From positions 372,001 through 436,000 of the forward strand of contig NZ_CP107899.1 in assembly GCF_036013915.1 (NCBI RefSeq): a stretch of DNA of 64,000 bases, written 5' to 3'. The notes under the pieces are model-generated. The model worked only from the letters and a program-made list of their open reading frames with translations. It had not been told where the DNA came from and did not search any database. The translations under genes and the position numbers were made by a program. Source of the DNA: Streptomyces sp. NBC_00464 (lineage in GTDB: Bacteria; Actinomycetota; Actinomycetes; Streptomycetales; Streptomycetaceae). Below are positions 1 through 8,791 of this stretch, in pieces; positions within the stretch are counted from its first letter, which is position 1, and each line of letters opens with the position of its first letter.

Positions 1-339
1 CGCATCGTGCAGTTCCTCGCGGCCGTGTCGGGGCTCCCCCTCGGCGCCGTCCACCACCGGGACCGCAAGGGGGTGGTGCGGCTCGTTCAGGACGTGCCGG
101 GGTGGGTGGACCTCGTGGATCTCGGGTTCGAGGAGATCCGGCGGTGCGCGACCGACAGTCCGCAGGTGACGCGGCGGCTGCTGGCCGGCATCGATGACCT
201 GGTGCTGCTGGCCGGGCCGGAGCGGCAGGGTCCGCTGCTCCGGCACCGTGCGCTGCTGGTGCAGGCGGTGGAGCGCACGGTGCCGGAGGCCGCCGAGCGC
301 GAGTTCGCGCTGCTGCCCGACCGGCAGGGGATCGGGTGA
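1..339 (+). CDS. DUF2254 family membrane protein, C-terminal end (partial)
   Basis: The reading frame is open from the first base and stops with TGA at 337-339, so only the last 112 codons are present. The tail contains a block (DLGFEEIRR, then DSPQVTRRLL) that I recognise as the conserved C-terminal part of DUF2254 predicted integral membrane proteins; the membrane segments would lie upstream of the window. The function of this family is unknown. It converges with the gene remnant at 350-784, leaving a 10-nt gap with no room for a terminator. The family assignment rests on recalled sequence pattern only. Confidence 0.6.
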   Translation, partial: RIVQFLAAVSGLPLGAVHHRDRKGVVRLVQDVPGWVDLVDLGFEEIRRCATDSPQVTRRLLAGIDDLVLLAGPERQGPLLRHRALLVQAVERTVPEAAEREFALLPDRQGIG

Positions 340-349
340 GGGCCCCTGC

Positions 350-784
350 CTAGATCAGGTGGCGGTCCGGGAAGTTGCCCGGCAGGCGGTCGTCCGCCGG
401 GCCGTCGGTGACCGCGCGGACCAGGAGTTCACCGCCGACGAACGCCCCGCGCCAGGAGGCGCCGAAGCCGCCGAAGAGCTCTTCGCGGTCGCCCCGGGAT
501 CGGGGTGTGCCATGGCCGACCTTGAAGGCGCGGATCTGCGGGGCCAGCCCCATGCCGAGAATCCGACGTGCCATGAGGGCCGCAGCCGCGGGGTCCGCCG
601 CCATCCTCACCCCGCCCGCCTTGCCGCGGCCTCCGGTCTTGACCTGCGCCTTGACGACGACGCGTCCGCCGAGCCGCCGGGCCGCCCGCTGCGCCCGCGC
701 CGCACTGCCGACGACCTCGGCGCGGGGTACCGCTATGCCGTGTTCTGCGAAGAGTTGCCGTGCCTGGTGCTCGTACAGATCCAT
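350..784 (-). pseudogene. Chimeric remnant: succinyl-CoA ligase beta N-terminus fused to an unrelated tail
   Basis: Residues 1-79 (starting [16 protein letters not shown] and containing [17 protein letters not shown]) are the classic N-terminal ATP-grasp start of SucC. The family is about 390 residues, but this frame then switches abruptly to 65 residues unlike SucC (with [16 protein letters not shown]), which look like the C-terminal tail of an aldehyde dehydrogenase (low certainty), and stops. The ATG has a good ribosome site (GGGAG, 6 nt upstream). The likely history is an in-frame deletion that joined the 5' end of a sucC-like gene to the 3' end of a neighbour. It cannot be an active ligase because the CoA-ligase domain is absent. 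It is divergent from the oxalate operon. Confidence 0.7.
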
Positions 785-863
785 AGCCACTCCCGATCGC
801 GCCGATTGTGAAAGTGCCGCACGCCCCCTGGACACCACCCACCGGATGCGGGATAACAAGGTT

Positions 864-891
864 CATACAGTATTCGTCGACTGTATGCAAT
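864..891. promoter_or_regulatory. Inverted repeat and ACTGTA(T/G)xCAAT motif upstream of oxalate operon
   Basis: CATACAGT (864-871) and ACTGTATG (880-887) are perfect 8-nt inverted arms separated by 8 nt. The right arm extends into ACTGTATGCAAT (880-891). This lies 59 nt before the start of the oxalyl-CoA decarboxylase-like gene. A matching core occurs before gntR (29181-29192, ACTGTAGACGAT on the minus strand) and before the formate dehydrogenase operon (ACTGTAGACAAT, 30301-30312). The spacing and size suit a GntR-family dimer. Binding by the GntR protein at 28470-29147 is inferred. Confidence 0.6.
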
Positions 892-949
892 GTACCGCGG
901 GGGCACTGGAGCGGCTCCCGTACTCCCCTACGAAGGGACAGGGATCTTC

Positions 950-2632
950 ATGCCCGAGGACAGCCAGGACCTCATTTCCGGTGGGCACTTGGTCGCGAAG
1001 GCGTTGAAGGCCGAGGGGGTGGAGCGCATCTACACCCTCTGCGGCGGCCACATCATCGACATCTACGACGGCTGCGTCGACGAGGGCATCGAGGTCGTCG
1101 ACGTACGACACGAGCAGGTCGCCGCCCACGCCGCCGACGGCTACGCACGGATCACCGGGAAGCCCGGGTGCGCCGTCGTCACCGCAGGGCCGGGGACGAC
1201 GGACGCGGTGACGGGCGTCGCGAACGCCTTCCGCGCCGAGTCGCCCATGCTGCTGATCGGTGGTCAGGGGGCGCACAGCCAGCACAAGATGGGCTCGCTC
1301 CAGGATCTCCCGCATGTCGAGATGATGGCGCCGATCTCGAAGTTCTCCGCCTCCGTGCCGGACACCGCGCGCGCCGCGGACATGGTGTCCATGGCCTTCC
1401 GCGAGTGCTACCACGGCGCCCCCGGCCCGTCCTTCCTGGAGATCCCGCGCGATGTACTGGACGCCAAGGTGCCGGTGTCGAAGGCCCGGGTGCCACAGGC
1501 CGGGCAGTACCGGGCCTCGACCCGCTCGCCCGGAGACCCCGCGGCCGTCGAAAGGCTCGCCGACCTCCTCGTACACGCCGAGAAGCCGGCGATCCTGCTG
1601 GGCAGTCAGGTGTGGACCACCCGCGCCACGGACTCCGCGATCGAGCTCGTACGCACCCTGAACGTCCCGGCGTACATGAACGGGGCGGGCCGCGGCACCC
1701 TGCCGCCCGGGGATCCGCACCACTTCCAGTTGTCGCGTCGCTACGCGTTCTCCAACGCCGACCTCATCATCATCGTGGGGACGCCGTTCGACTTCCGCAT
1801 GGGATACGGGAAGCGGCTCTCCCCCGACGCCACCGTCGTGCAGATCGACCTCGACTACCGCACGGTCGGCAAGAACCGGGACATCGATCTCGGGATCGTC
1901 GGTGACGCGGGCCTGGTCCTGAAGGCCGTCACCGAAGCCGCGAGCGGGCGGCTCAACGGCGGTGCGGTCAAGCGCAAGGCCTGGCTGGAGGAGCTGCGCA
2001 CCGCCGAACAGACCGCGATCGAAAAGCGGTTGCCGAGTCTGAGGTCGGACGCGCCGCCGATCCACCCGTACCGTCTGGTCAGCGAGATCAACGAGTTCCT
2101 CACCGAGGACTCGATCTACATCGGGGACGGCGGCGACATCGTGACCTTCTCCGGTCAGGTCGTGCAGCCGAAGTCGCCCGGCCACTGGATGGACCCGGGG
2201 CCGCTCGGCACCCTCGGCGTCGGCGTGCCGTTCGTGCTGGCCGCAAAGCAGGCCCGGCCCGACAAGGAGGTCGTCGCACTCTTCGGTGACGGCGCGTTCT
2301 CCCTCACCGGCTGGGACTTCGAGACGCTGGTGCGCTACAACCTCCCGTTCGTCGGCATCGTCGGCAACAACTCCTCGATGAACCAGATCCGTTACGGCCA
2401 AAAGGCCAAGTACGGCGACGCGCGCGAGCGGGTCGGCAACACCCTCGGCGACGTCCATTACGACAAGTTCGCCCAGATGCTGGGGGGTTACGGCGAGGAG
2501 GTGCGCGATCCGGCCGACATCGCGCCGGCGCTGCGGCGGGCCCGCGAATCCGGCCTGCCCTCGCTGATCAACGTCTGGGTCGACCCGGACGCGTACGCCC
2601 CCGGAACCATGAACCAGACCATGTACAAGTAG
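950..2632 (+). CDS. ThDP-dependent oxalyl-CoA decarboxylase-like enzyme
   Basis: A 560-residue member of the acetolactate synthase/oxalyl-CoA decarboxylase superfamily with N-terminal Pyr, central and C-terminal PP domains. The ThDP-activating glutamate is Glu55 (DVRHEQ), and the diphosphate/Mg motif runs from GDGAFS (446-451) to NN (473-474). The ATG at 950 was chosen over an in-frame upstream start at 890 because AAGGGACAGGG precedes it and homologous starts begin here. The expected reaction is oxalyl-CoA to formyl-CoA plus CO2 in the cytosol. The substrate is inferred from the adjacent formyl-CoA transferase (16 nt downstream) and oxalate/formate antiporter. The C-terminus (ending MNQTMYK) does not look like the textbook Oxalobacter Oxc, so a related 2-oxoacyl-CoA substrate is possible. 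Confidence 0.8.
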   Translation: MPEDSQDLISGGHLVAKALKAEGVERIYTLCGGHIIDIYDGCVDEGIEVVDVRHEQVAAHAADGYARITGKPGCAVVTAGPGTTDAVTGVANAFRAESPMLLIGGQGAHSQHKMGSLQDLPHVEMMAPISKFSASVPDTARAADMVSMAFRECYHGAPGPSFLEIPRDVLDAKVPVSKARVPQAGQYRASTRSPGDPAAVERLADLLVHAEKPAILLGSQVWTTRATDSAIELVRTLNVPAYMNGAGRGTLPPGDPHHFQLSRRYAFSNADLIIIVGTPFDFRMGYGKRLSPDATVVQIDLDYRTVGKNRDIDLGIVGDAGLVLKAVTEAASGRLNGGAVKRKAWLEELRTAEQTAIEKRLPSLRSDAPPIHPYRLVSEINEFLTEDSIYIGDGGDIVTFSGQVVQPKSPGHWMDPGPLGTLGVGVPFVLAAKQARPDKEVVALFGDGAFSLTGWDFETLVRYNLPFVGIVGNNSSMNQIRYGQKAKYGDARERVGNTLGDVHYDKFAQMLGGYGEEVRDPADIAPALRRARESGLPSLINVWVDPDAYAPGTMNQTMYK

Positions 2633-2648
2633 CAGAGGAGCCGTTGGC

Positions 2649-3878
2649 ATGACCAAAGCTCTTGAGGGCGTGCGCGTCCTCGACATGACGCACGTACAGT
2701 CCGGTCCCTCCGCCACCCAGCTGCTCGCCTGGCTCGGTGCGGACGTGGTCAAACTGGAGGCTCCCAGCGGTGACATCACCCGCAAGCAGCTGCGCGATCT
2801 GCCCGATGTCGACTCCCTCTACTTCACGATGCTCAACTGCAACAAGCGGAGCATCACGCTGAACACCAAGAGCGCGCGCGGCAAGGAGATCCTCACCGAC
2901 CTCATCCGCCGCAGCGATGTGATGGTGGAGAACTTCGGGCCGGGGGCCGTCGACCGGATGGGATTCACCTGGGAGCGCATCCAGGAGATCAACCCGAGGA
3001 TCGTGTACGCCTCCATCAAGGGCTTCGGGGAAGGGCCGTACACCAACTTCAAGGCGTACGAGGTGGTCGCCCAGGCGATGGGCGGCTCGATGTCCACCAC
3101 CGGTTTCGAGGACGGTCCGCCGCTGGCGACCGGTGCGCAGATCGGTGACTCCGGGACCGGCATCCACGCCGTCGCCGGCATTCTGGCCGCCCTGTTCCAG
3201 CGCGAGAACACCGGGCGGGGGCAGCGCGTCAACGTCGCCATGCAGCACGCGGTGCTCAATCTGTGCCGGGTCAAGCTGCGCGACCAACAGCGCCTCACAC
3301 ACGGCCCGTTGGCCGAGTATCCGAACGAGAACTTCGGCGACGAGGTGCCGCGCAGCGGCAACGCCAGCGGTGGCGGACAGCCCGGCTGGGCGGTGAAGTG
3401 CGCGCCCGGAGGCCCCAACGACTATGTGTACGTGATCGTGCAGCCCGTCGGCTGGCAACCGCTCGCCTCGCTGATCGGGCGTCCGGAGCTGGTGGAGGAC
3501 CCCGAGTGGGCGACGCCCGAGGCCCGGCTGCCCAAGTTGAACAAGATGTTCCAGCTCATCGAGGAGTGGTCGTCCACGCTGCCCAAGTGGGAGGTCCTGG
3601 AACAGCTCAACGGGCACAACATCCCCTGTGGTCCGATCCTGTCCACCAAGGAGATCGTGGAGGACGAGTCGCTGGCCGCCAACGAGATGGTCGTACGGGT
3701 GGAGCACCCCGAGCGCGGGACCTTCACCACCGTCGGAAGTCCGCTGAAGCTCTCCGACTCCCCCGTGGACGTGGTGACCTCACCGCTGCTCGGCCAGCAC
3801 AACGAAGAGGTGTACGTCGGCGAACTGGGCCTCGGTGACGAGGAACTGCGGCTGCTGAAGACGAGCGGAGTCATCTGA
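2649..3878 (+). CDS. frc: Formyl-CoA:oxalate CoA-transferase (family III)
   Basis: 409 residues, close to the Oxalobacter formigenes Frc length (428). The sequence follows Frc almost block by block: [46 protein letters not shown], and the glycine loop SGGGQPGW. The catalytic aspartate that forms acyl-CoA anhydrides is Asp167 (QIGDSGTG; Asp169 in Oxalobacter). It moves CoA from formyl-CoA to oxalate, giving oxalyl-CoA for the upstream decarboxylase and releasing formate. It is second in a four-gene operon, 16 nt after the decarboxylase-like gene and 2 nt before the next start. An acetyl-CoA:oxalate variant (YfdE type) cannot be excluded from sequence alone. Confidence 0.9.
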   Translation: MTKALEGVRVLDMTHVQSGPSATQLLAWLGADVVKLEAPSGDITRKQLRDLPDVDSLYFTMLNCNKRSITLNTKSARGKEILTDLIRRSDVMVENFGPGAVDRMGFTWERIQEINPRIVYASIKGFGEGPYTNFKAYEVVAQAMGGSMSTTGFEDGPPLATGAQIGDSGTGIHAVAGILAALFQRENTGRGQRVNVAMQHAVLNLCRVKLRDQQRLTHGPLAEYPNENFGDEVPRSGNASGGGQPGWAVKCAPGGPNDYVYVIVQPVGWQPLASLIGRPELVEDPEWATPEARLPKLNKMFQLIEEWSSTLPKWEVLEQLNGHNIPCGPILSTKEIVEDESLAANEMVVRVEHPERGTFTTVGSPLKLSDSPVDVVTSPLLGQHNEEVYVGELGLGDEELRLLKTSGVI

Positions 3879-3880
3879 GC

Positions 3881-6019
3881 ATGGTCGAATCACAGGATCG
3901 CGAACAGGTCAGGCAGCTCCTCGAATCCGTCCGGACCTCCGGCCGGACGGCGCTCACCGCCCCCGAGGGCAAGGTCGTGGCGGATGCGTACGGGATCGTG
4001 GTGCCCGGCGAGGAGCTGGCGCAGGACATCGACGAGGCGGTGGCCCATGCGGACCGGCTCGGCGGGCCCGTCGTACTGAAGATCGTCTCCCCCGATGTGC
4101 TGCACAAGACGGATGCCGGCGGGGTCGTCGTCGGTGTGGAGGGTGCCTCGCAGGTCAGGGAGGCGTTCTGCCGCATCATCGAGAACGTGCGGGCGTATGC
4201 GCCGGACGCACGGATCGACGGGGTGCAGGTGCAGCAGCTGGTGCCGCCCGGGCAGGAGGTGATCATCGGTGCGGTGACGGACCCGACGTTCGGCAAGGTC
4301 GTCGCCTTCGGCCTGGGCGGCGTGCTGGTGGAGGTGCTGAAGGACATCACCTTCCGGCTCGCGCCCGTCACCCCGGACGAGGCGCTGTCGATGCTCGACT
4401 CGATCGGCGCGGCGGAGATCCTGCGCGGGGTGCGCGGCGCGCCGGCGGTCGACCGGTGGGCGCTGGCCGAGCAGATCCGTCGGGTGTCCCAACTGGTCAC
4501 GGACTTCCCGGAGATCGCCGAGGTCGACCTCAACCCGGTGATCGCTTCCCCGGACGGTGCCGTCGCCGCCGATATCCGGATTCTGCTGGCCACCGAGGCC
4601 GTCAAGGAACGGCGCACGTACAGCCGCGAGGAGATCCTCGCCTCGATGCGCCGGTTGATGGAGCCTCACTCGGTCGCGGTGATCGGCGCCTCCAACGAGG
4701 CGGGAAAGATCGGTAATTCGGTGATGCGCAACCTCATCGACGGGGGTTTTGCCGGGGAGATCCATCCGGTCAATCCCCGGGCCGATGACATTCTGGGCCG
4801 CAAGGCGTACAAGAGTGTCACGGACGTTCCCGGCGAGGTGGATGTGGCGGTCTTCGCGATCCCTGCCAAGTTCGTGGCGTCGGCGCTGGAGGAGGTGGGC
4901 CGCAAGGGCATCGCGAACGCGGTCCTGATTCCGTCCGGCTTCGCCGAGACCGGTGAACAGGCGTTGCAGGACGAGATCGTGGCGATCGGCGAGCGGCACG
5001 GCGTGCGGCTGCTGGGTCCCAACATCTACGGCTACTACTCGACGTGGCAGGACCTGTGCGCCACGTTCTGCACCCCGTACGACGTGAAGGGCGGGGTGGC
5101 GCTGACGTCCCAGTCCGGTGGCATCGGCATGGCGATCCTCGGCTTCGCCCGTTCGACGAAGACCGGTGTCTCGGCGATCGTCGGGCTCGGCAACAAGTCG
5201 GACCTCGACGAGGACGATCTGCTGACCTGGTTCGGCGAGGACCCACACACCGAGTGCATCGCGATGCACCTGGAGGACCTCAAGGACGGGCGCGCCTTCG
5301 TGGAGGCGGCGCGGGCGACCGTACCGAAGAAGCCGATCGTGGTGCTGAAGGCGGGCCGTACGAGCGCGGGCGCGAAGGCGGCCGGTTCCCACACCGGGGC
5401 GCTGGCCGGCGACGACGCCGTGTACGACGACATCCTGCGCCAGGCAGGAGTGATCAGGGCGCCCGGCCTGAACGACATGCTGGAGTACGCGCGGGCACTG
5501 CCCGTGCTTCCGGCACCCAAGGGCGACAACATCGTCATCATCACCGGCGCGGGCGGATCCGGTGTACTGCTCTCCGACGCGATCGTGGACAACGGCCTGT
5601 CGCTGATGGAGATCCCGCCGGATCTCGACTCCGCGTTCAAGGCGTTCATCCCGCCGTTCGGCGCGGCCGGGAACCCGATCGACATCACGGGCGGTGAGCC
5701 GCCGTCGACGTACGAGGCGACGATCAGGCTCGGCATGGAGGACCCGCGCATCCACGCGCTGGTCCTGGGCTACTGGCACACGATCGTCACCCCGCCGATG
5801 GTCTTCGCCGAGCTGACCGCCCGGGTGGTCCAGGAGTTCCGGGACCGCGGGATCGAGAAGCCGGTCGTCGCGTCGCTGGCCGGGGACACCGAGGTCGAGG
5901 AGGCCTGCGCGTATCTCTTCGAGCGCGGCGTCGTCGCGTACCCCTACACCACCGAGAAGCCGGTCGCGGCGCTCGGTGCGAAGTACCGCTGGGCAAGGGC
6001 CGCGGGGCTGCTGACCTGA
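3881..6019 (+). CDS. ADP-forming acyl-CoA synthetase (acetate-CoA ligase type)
   Basis: 712 residues combining an ATP-grasp (beta-like) domain at about 1-235, a CoA-binding Rossmann domain from about 255 (SVAVIGASNEAGKIGNSV), and succinyl-CoA-ligase-like domains to the end. This is the fused ADP-forming acyl-CoA synthetase layout in the beta-then-alpha order. The phospho-histidine is probably in AGSHTGALAGDD. Such enzymes interconvert acyl-CoA + ADP + Pi with free acid + ATP. In this operon the natural candidates are formyl-CoA or oxalyl-CoA: either energy-conserving cleavage of formyl-CoA or priming of the Frc cycle (inference). The start lies 2 nt after frc, so the two are translationally linked. 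Confidence 0.8.
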   Translation: MVESQDREQVRQLLESVRTSGRTALTAPEGKVVADAYGIVVPGEELAQDIDEAVAHADRLGGPVVLKIVSPDVLHKTDAGGVVVGVEGASQVREAFCRIIENVRAYAPDARIDGVQVQQLVPPGQEVIIGAVTDPTFGKVVAFGLGGVLVEVLKDITFRLAPVTPDEALSMLDSIGAAEILRGVRGAPAVDRWALAEQIRRVSQLVTDFPEIAEVDLNPVIASPDGAVAADIRILLATEAVKERRTYSREEILASMRRLMEPHSVAVIGASNEAGKIGNSVMRNLIDGGFAGEIHPVNPRADDILGRKAYKSVTDVPGEVDVAVFAIPAKFVASALEEVGRKGIANAVLIPSGFAETGEQALQDEIVAIGERHGVRLLGPNIYGYYSTWQDLCATFCTPYDVKGGVALTSQSGGIGMAILGFARSTKTGVSAIVGLGNKSDLDEDDLLTWFGEDPHTECIAMHLEDLKDGRAFVEAARATVPKKPIVVLKAGRTSAGAKAAGSHTGALAGDDAVYDDILRQAGVIRAPGLNDMLEYARALPVLPAPKGDNIVIITGAGGSGVLLSDAIVDNGLSLMEIPPDLDSAFKAFIPPFGAAGNPIDITGGEPPSTYEATIRLGMEDPRIHALVLGYWHTIVTPPMVFAELTARVVQEFRDRGIEKPVVASLAGDTEVEEACAYLFERGVVAYPYTTEKPVAALGAKYRWARAAGLLT

Positions 6020-6088
6020 CCCTTCCCAGGCACGAGGAGTTTGGACAGGGGGCGCTGGCCAGGTTCTTTCGAAGCCAAGGGGAGATTC

Positions 6089-7483
6089 ATGAGCACAGAC
6101 GGACAACCGGGCGCGACAGCCGTCGCGTACCGGGAAGTGACGGACAGCAAGGGCCGCGTCTACCGGGTCGGTGAGACGGACCACGGCATCCTCGGTCACA
6201 GCCGCAAGTTCATGGTGTACCTGCCGTGGATCGCGATGATGGCCATCAGTGTGTCCGAGTACGCCTACGGGTCCGCGGAGGACACCCTCTCCGAGGCCCA
6301 TGGCTGGACACAGAGCAACACGTTCTGGATTCTCAGCGTCTGGGTCTTCTTCCAGGCGGGCATCGCGTTCCCCGCCGGGTGGCTGCGCGAGAAGAACATA
6401 CTCACCGCGCGCCGTGCCATGTACATCGGCGCCGCGCTCTGTCTGGTCGGCTTCCTCGCGCTCTCGCACGTCGACAACGTCTTCGGCGCCATCTGCGGCT
6501 TCGGTGTGGTCGGCGGCCTGGGTTCCGGACTGATCTACGCCACCTGCATCAACATGGTGGGCAAGTGGTTCCCTGAACGGCGCGGTGCGAAGACGGGCTT
6601 CGTCAACGGCGGTTTCGCCTATGGCGCGTTGCCCTTCATCTTCATCTTCAACTACGCCTTCGACACGAGCAACTACAACGAGGTGCTCGACCTCATCGGT
6701 CTCTACGTCCTGATCGTTGTGGCGGTCTGTGCCTGGTTCTTCAAGGACCCGCCGAAGAACTGGTGGCCCTCCGAGATCGACCCGCTGAACTACACGGGCA
6801 ACGCGAAGAGTGCGGCGAGCCTGGCGAAGAACCCGCCGGCGTCGAAGCAGTACACGCCGAAGGAGGCCATCCGGACGGGCATGCTGCCCCTGATGTGGAT
6901 CACCATCGTCCTGACGGCGGGGGTGTCCATATTCGGGATCTCCTTCCAGGTGGACTACGCCAAGGAGGTCGGCTTCGGTCCTCTGGTCGCGGCGTCCTCC
7001 ATGGGCGTCATGGCCGTCATCAACGGGGTCGGCCGGGCCGTCGTCGGCTGGCTCTCCGACATCTGGGGCCGCAAGCTGACCCTGGTGTTCGTCATCGTCG
7101 TGCTGGGCCTCGCCCAGTTCGGTGTGATCTGGGCCGGCAACATGCACAGCGAGTGGCTGTTCCTGTTCTTCGCCTTCCTCTCCGGCTTCGGAGGCGGTGC
7201 GTTCTACCCGATGTTCGCCGCCATGACCCCGGACTACTTCGGGGAGAACTACAACGCCACCAACTACGGTCTCGTCTACAGCGGCAAGCTGGTCAGCGGA
7301 CTGTTCGGCGGTGGTCTCGGCTCGATGGTGGTCGACTCCTGGGGCTACAACGGTGCCTACGCGCTGGCCGGGGCCATCTCCATGGTGGCGGCCTGCATCG
7401 CTCTGATGCTGAGGCAGCCCGGGCGGCCGCGGGTGCGGGACATCGTCCCGAATCCACAGCCGGTCAGCCGGGAGGTCGTCTAG
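6089..7483 (+). CDS. MFS transporter, oxalate/formate antiporter (OFA) family
   Basis: 464 residues with about 12 membrane segments. The ATG at 6089 was chosen over an in-frame start at 6041 because AAGGGGAG sits 5 nt upstream. The C-terminal half has the OFA signature region (GFGGGAFYPMFAAMTPDYFG) and a lysine inside a late membrane segment (Lys400, in YSGKLVSG), resembling the substrate-charge lysine in helix 11 of OxlT. It should bring oxalate in against formate or take up the free acid. It is last in the oxalate operon, 69 nt after the synthetase, and is followed by a strong hairpin. Confidence 0.85.
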   Translation: MSTDGQPGATAVAYREVTDSKGRVYRVGETDHGILGHSRKFMVYLPWIAMMAISVSEYAYGSAEDTLSEAHGWTQSNTFWILSVWVFFQAGIAFPAGWLREKNILTARRAMYIGAALCLVGFLALSHVDNVFGAICGFGVVGGLGSGLIYATCINMVGKWFPERRGAKTGFVNGGFAYGALPFIFIFNYAFDTSNYNEVLDLIGLYVLIVVAVCAWFFKDPPKNWWPSEIDPLNYTGNAKSAASLAKNPPASKQYTPKEAIRTGMLPLMWITIVLTAGVSIFGISFQVDYAKEVGFGPLVAASSMGVMAVINGVGRAVVGWLSDIWGRKLTLVFVIVVLGLAQFGVIWAGNMHSEWLFLFFAFLSGFGGGAFYPMFAAMTPDYFGENYNATNYGLVYSGKLVSGLFGGGLGSMVVDSWGYNGAYALAGAISMVAACIALMLRQPGRPRVRDIVPNPQPVSREVV

Positions 7484-7491
7484 AGGCGACG

Positions 7492-7559
7492 CCCGTCCCA
7501 CCTCATACGTCGGGCCTCCCCGCATGTGCGGGGAGGCCCGACGTATGAGGTGGGACGGG
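7492..7559. terminator. Perfect 68-bp palindrome between convergent genes
   Basis: The arms 7492-7525 and 7526-7559 are perfect reverse complements; as RNA this is a stem of roughly 32 bp with a minimal loop around 7524-7527. It starts 8 nt after the antiporter stop and ends 13 nt before the stop of the minus-strand gene, so it can serve both transcripts. There is no U-tract, as is common in Streptomyces. The length is well beyond a usual terminator. Confidence 0.85.
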
Positions 7560-7572
7560 GACGGAGGCGTGC

Positions 7573-8742
7573 CTACTTGCGCAGCGCCGCCATGCCCTCG
7601 TAGCTGATCCGTGCCTGCTTCAGGGACTGGGCGAGGTCCGTCGAGCTCGGTGCGGTGTCCTGCTCGACCATCGGGTTGCGGTAGTTCGCCTCGCCGACGC
7701 GGCGGAAGAAGGTCCGGTAGTCGATGACCCCCGTGCCGAAGGGGACCATGTCGTAGCCGTCGCCACTCGCCGTGTTGACGATGCCGTCCTTGGCGTGGAA
7801 CAGCGGGTAGCGCTTGTTGTTCCCGCGGACCACTGCGGCGGGGTCGAAGATGTTCTCCCGCTGCGATCCGTCGAGCGCGGTGTAGGTGTGGAACTTGTAC
7901 TGGGCGACGTGCGCCCAGTAGACGTCCATCTCCAGCCATACGGTCTTCGGGTCGGTGACCTTGAGGAAGTACTCCAGCTTGCGGATGCCCGAACTGCGGG
8001 TGGGCCGCCCCTGTTCGTCCAGCGGACCGCCGTCGAGCAGGAAGCCGTAGGCCGCGTCGTGGTTGTGGGTGTACAGCTTGATGCCCGCACGGTGGGCGAT
8101 CTGCCCCAGTGCGTTCCACTTGTCGGCGGCCACGTCCCAGTCGGCGCGGTAGGCGCTGCCGGTGGGGTCGCCTCCGGTGCCCATGTGGTCCATGCCGAGG
8201 ATGTTGGCTATTTCCAGGTGCCGCTTGAACTGGTCGAGGTCGCTCTGACTCAGGGGCCAGGAACCCGGGATGAAGCCGTGGTTGCCCTGGGCGCGCAGTC
8301 CGTAGTCGTCCAGCCACGAGCGCAGCAGCTTCGCGCCCTCCACCGTCTCCAGGTTGTTTCCGCCGGGGGCGTTGGCGTGCTGGCCGTATCCGGCGAACTC
8401 GACCTGCTTGTAGCCGTAGCGGGCCAGCTCCTTGAAGACGTCACGGAAGCCCGAGGGCAGGGTGGTGCTGAGCGGGTCCCGGCCCGTGGCGTCGCGCACG
8501 GTGTACAGGATGATGCCGCGCTTGTGCGCCGGCACCAGAGCCTGTCCGTGTCCGTGGCCATGACCGTGGTCGTGCCCCGGACCGGAGGCGGGCTGGGCGA
8601 AGGCCGGCGATGCGCCGAAGACGGGCGCGGCGATCGCGGCCGCCCCGACAGCCGTGCAGGTGCTGAGGAAGCGGCGGCGGTCGATGCCGAGGCTGCGGCG
8701 CAGGGCGCCGTCCGTTCCGGATGCGTCGTTGTACACGGTCAC
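7573..8742 (-). CDS. Tat-exported sugar isomerase/epimerase-like TIM-barrel protein
   Basis: 389 residues. The N-terminus has a twin-arginine signal (DRRRFLST at 21-28, then a hydrophobic stretch ending near SPAFAQ), followed by a histidine-rich linker (GPGHDHGHGHGHGQ) that could bind metal. The rest is an AP-endonuclease-2/xylose-isomerase-like TIM barrel with likely metal ligands in THNHDAAYG, WLEMDVYW and LFHAKDG. Secreted members of this fold act on sugars and oxidised glycosides; the precise substrate is not readable here. It lies 49 nt downstream of the eboF-like gene on the same strand, so it may be co-transcribed with the ebo-like operon. Homologues of the sugar module further upstream make a role in 3-keto-glycoside chemistry possible (inference). 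Confidence 0.75.
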   Translation of the reverse strand: MTVYNDASGTDGALRRSLGIDRRRFLSTCTAVGAAAIAAPVFGASPAFAQPASGPGHDHGHGHGHGQALVPAHKRGIILYTVRDATGRDPLSTTLPSGFRDVFKELARYGYKQVEFAGYGQHANAPGGNNLETVEGAKLLRSWLDDYGLRAQGNHGFIPGSWPLSQSDLDQFKRHLEIANILGMDHMGTGGDPTGSAYRADWDVAADKWNALGQIAHRAGIKLYTHNHDAAYGFLLDGGPLDEQGRPTRSSGIRKLEYFLKVTDPKTVWLEMDVYWAHVAQYKFHTYTALDGSQRENIFDPAAVVRGNNKRYPLFHAKDGIVNTASGDGYDMVPFGTGVIDYRTFFRRVGEANYRNPMVEQDTAPSSTDLAQSLKQARISYEGMAALRK

Positions 8743-8791
8743 GGTCTCTCTCCTTCTCGAAGATGCTCGCAGCGCTGTGAACGGACCGGTC

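Noticed and set aside
3890..8317. 1475-residue open frame on the minus strand
   Set aside because: It runs antisense across the acyl-CoA synthetase and antiporter genes and has Arg/His/Asp-rich composition with no domain; it is a high-GC shadow.
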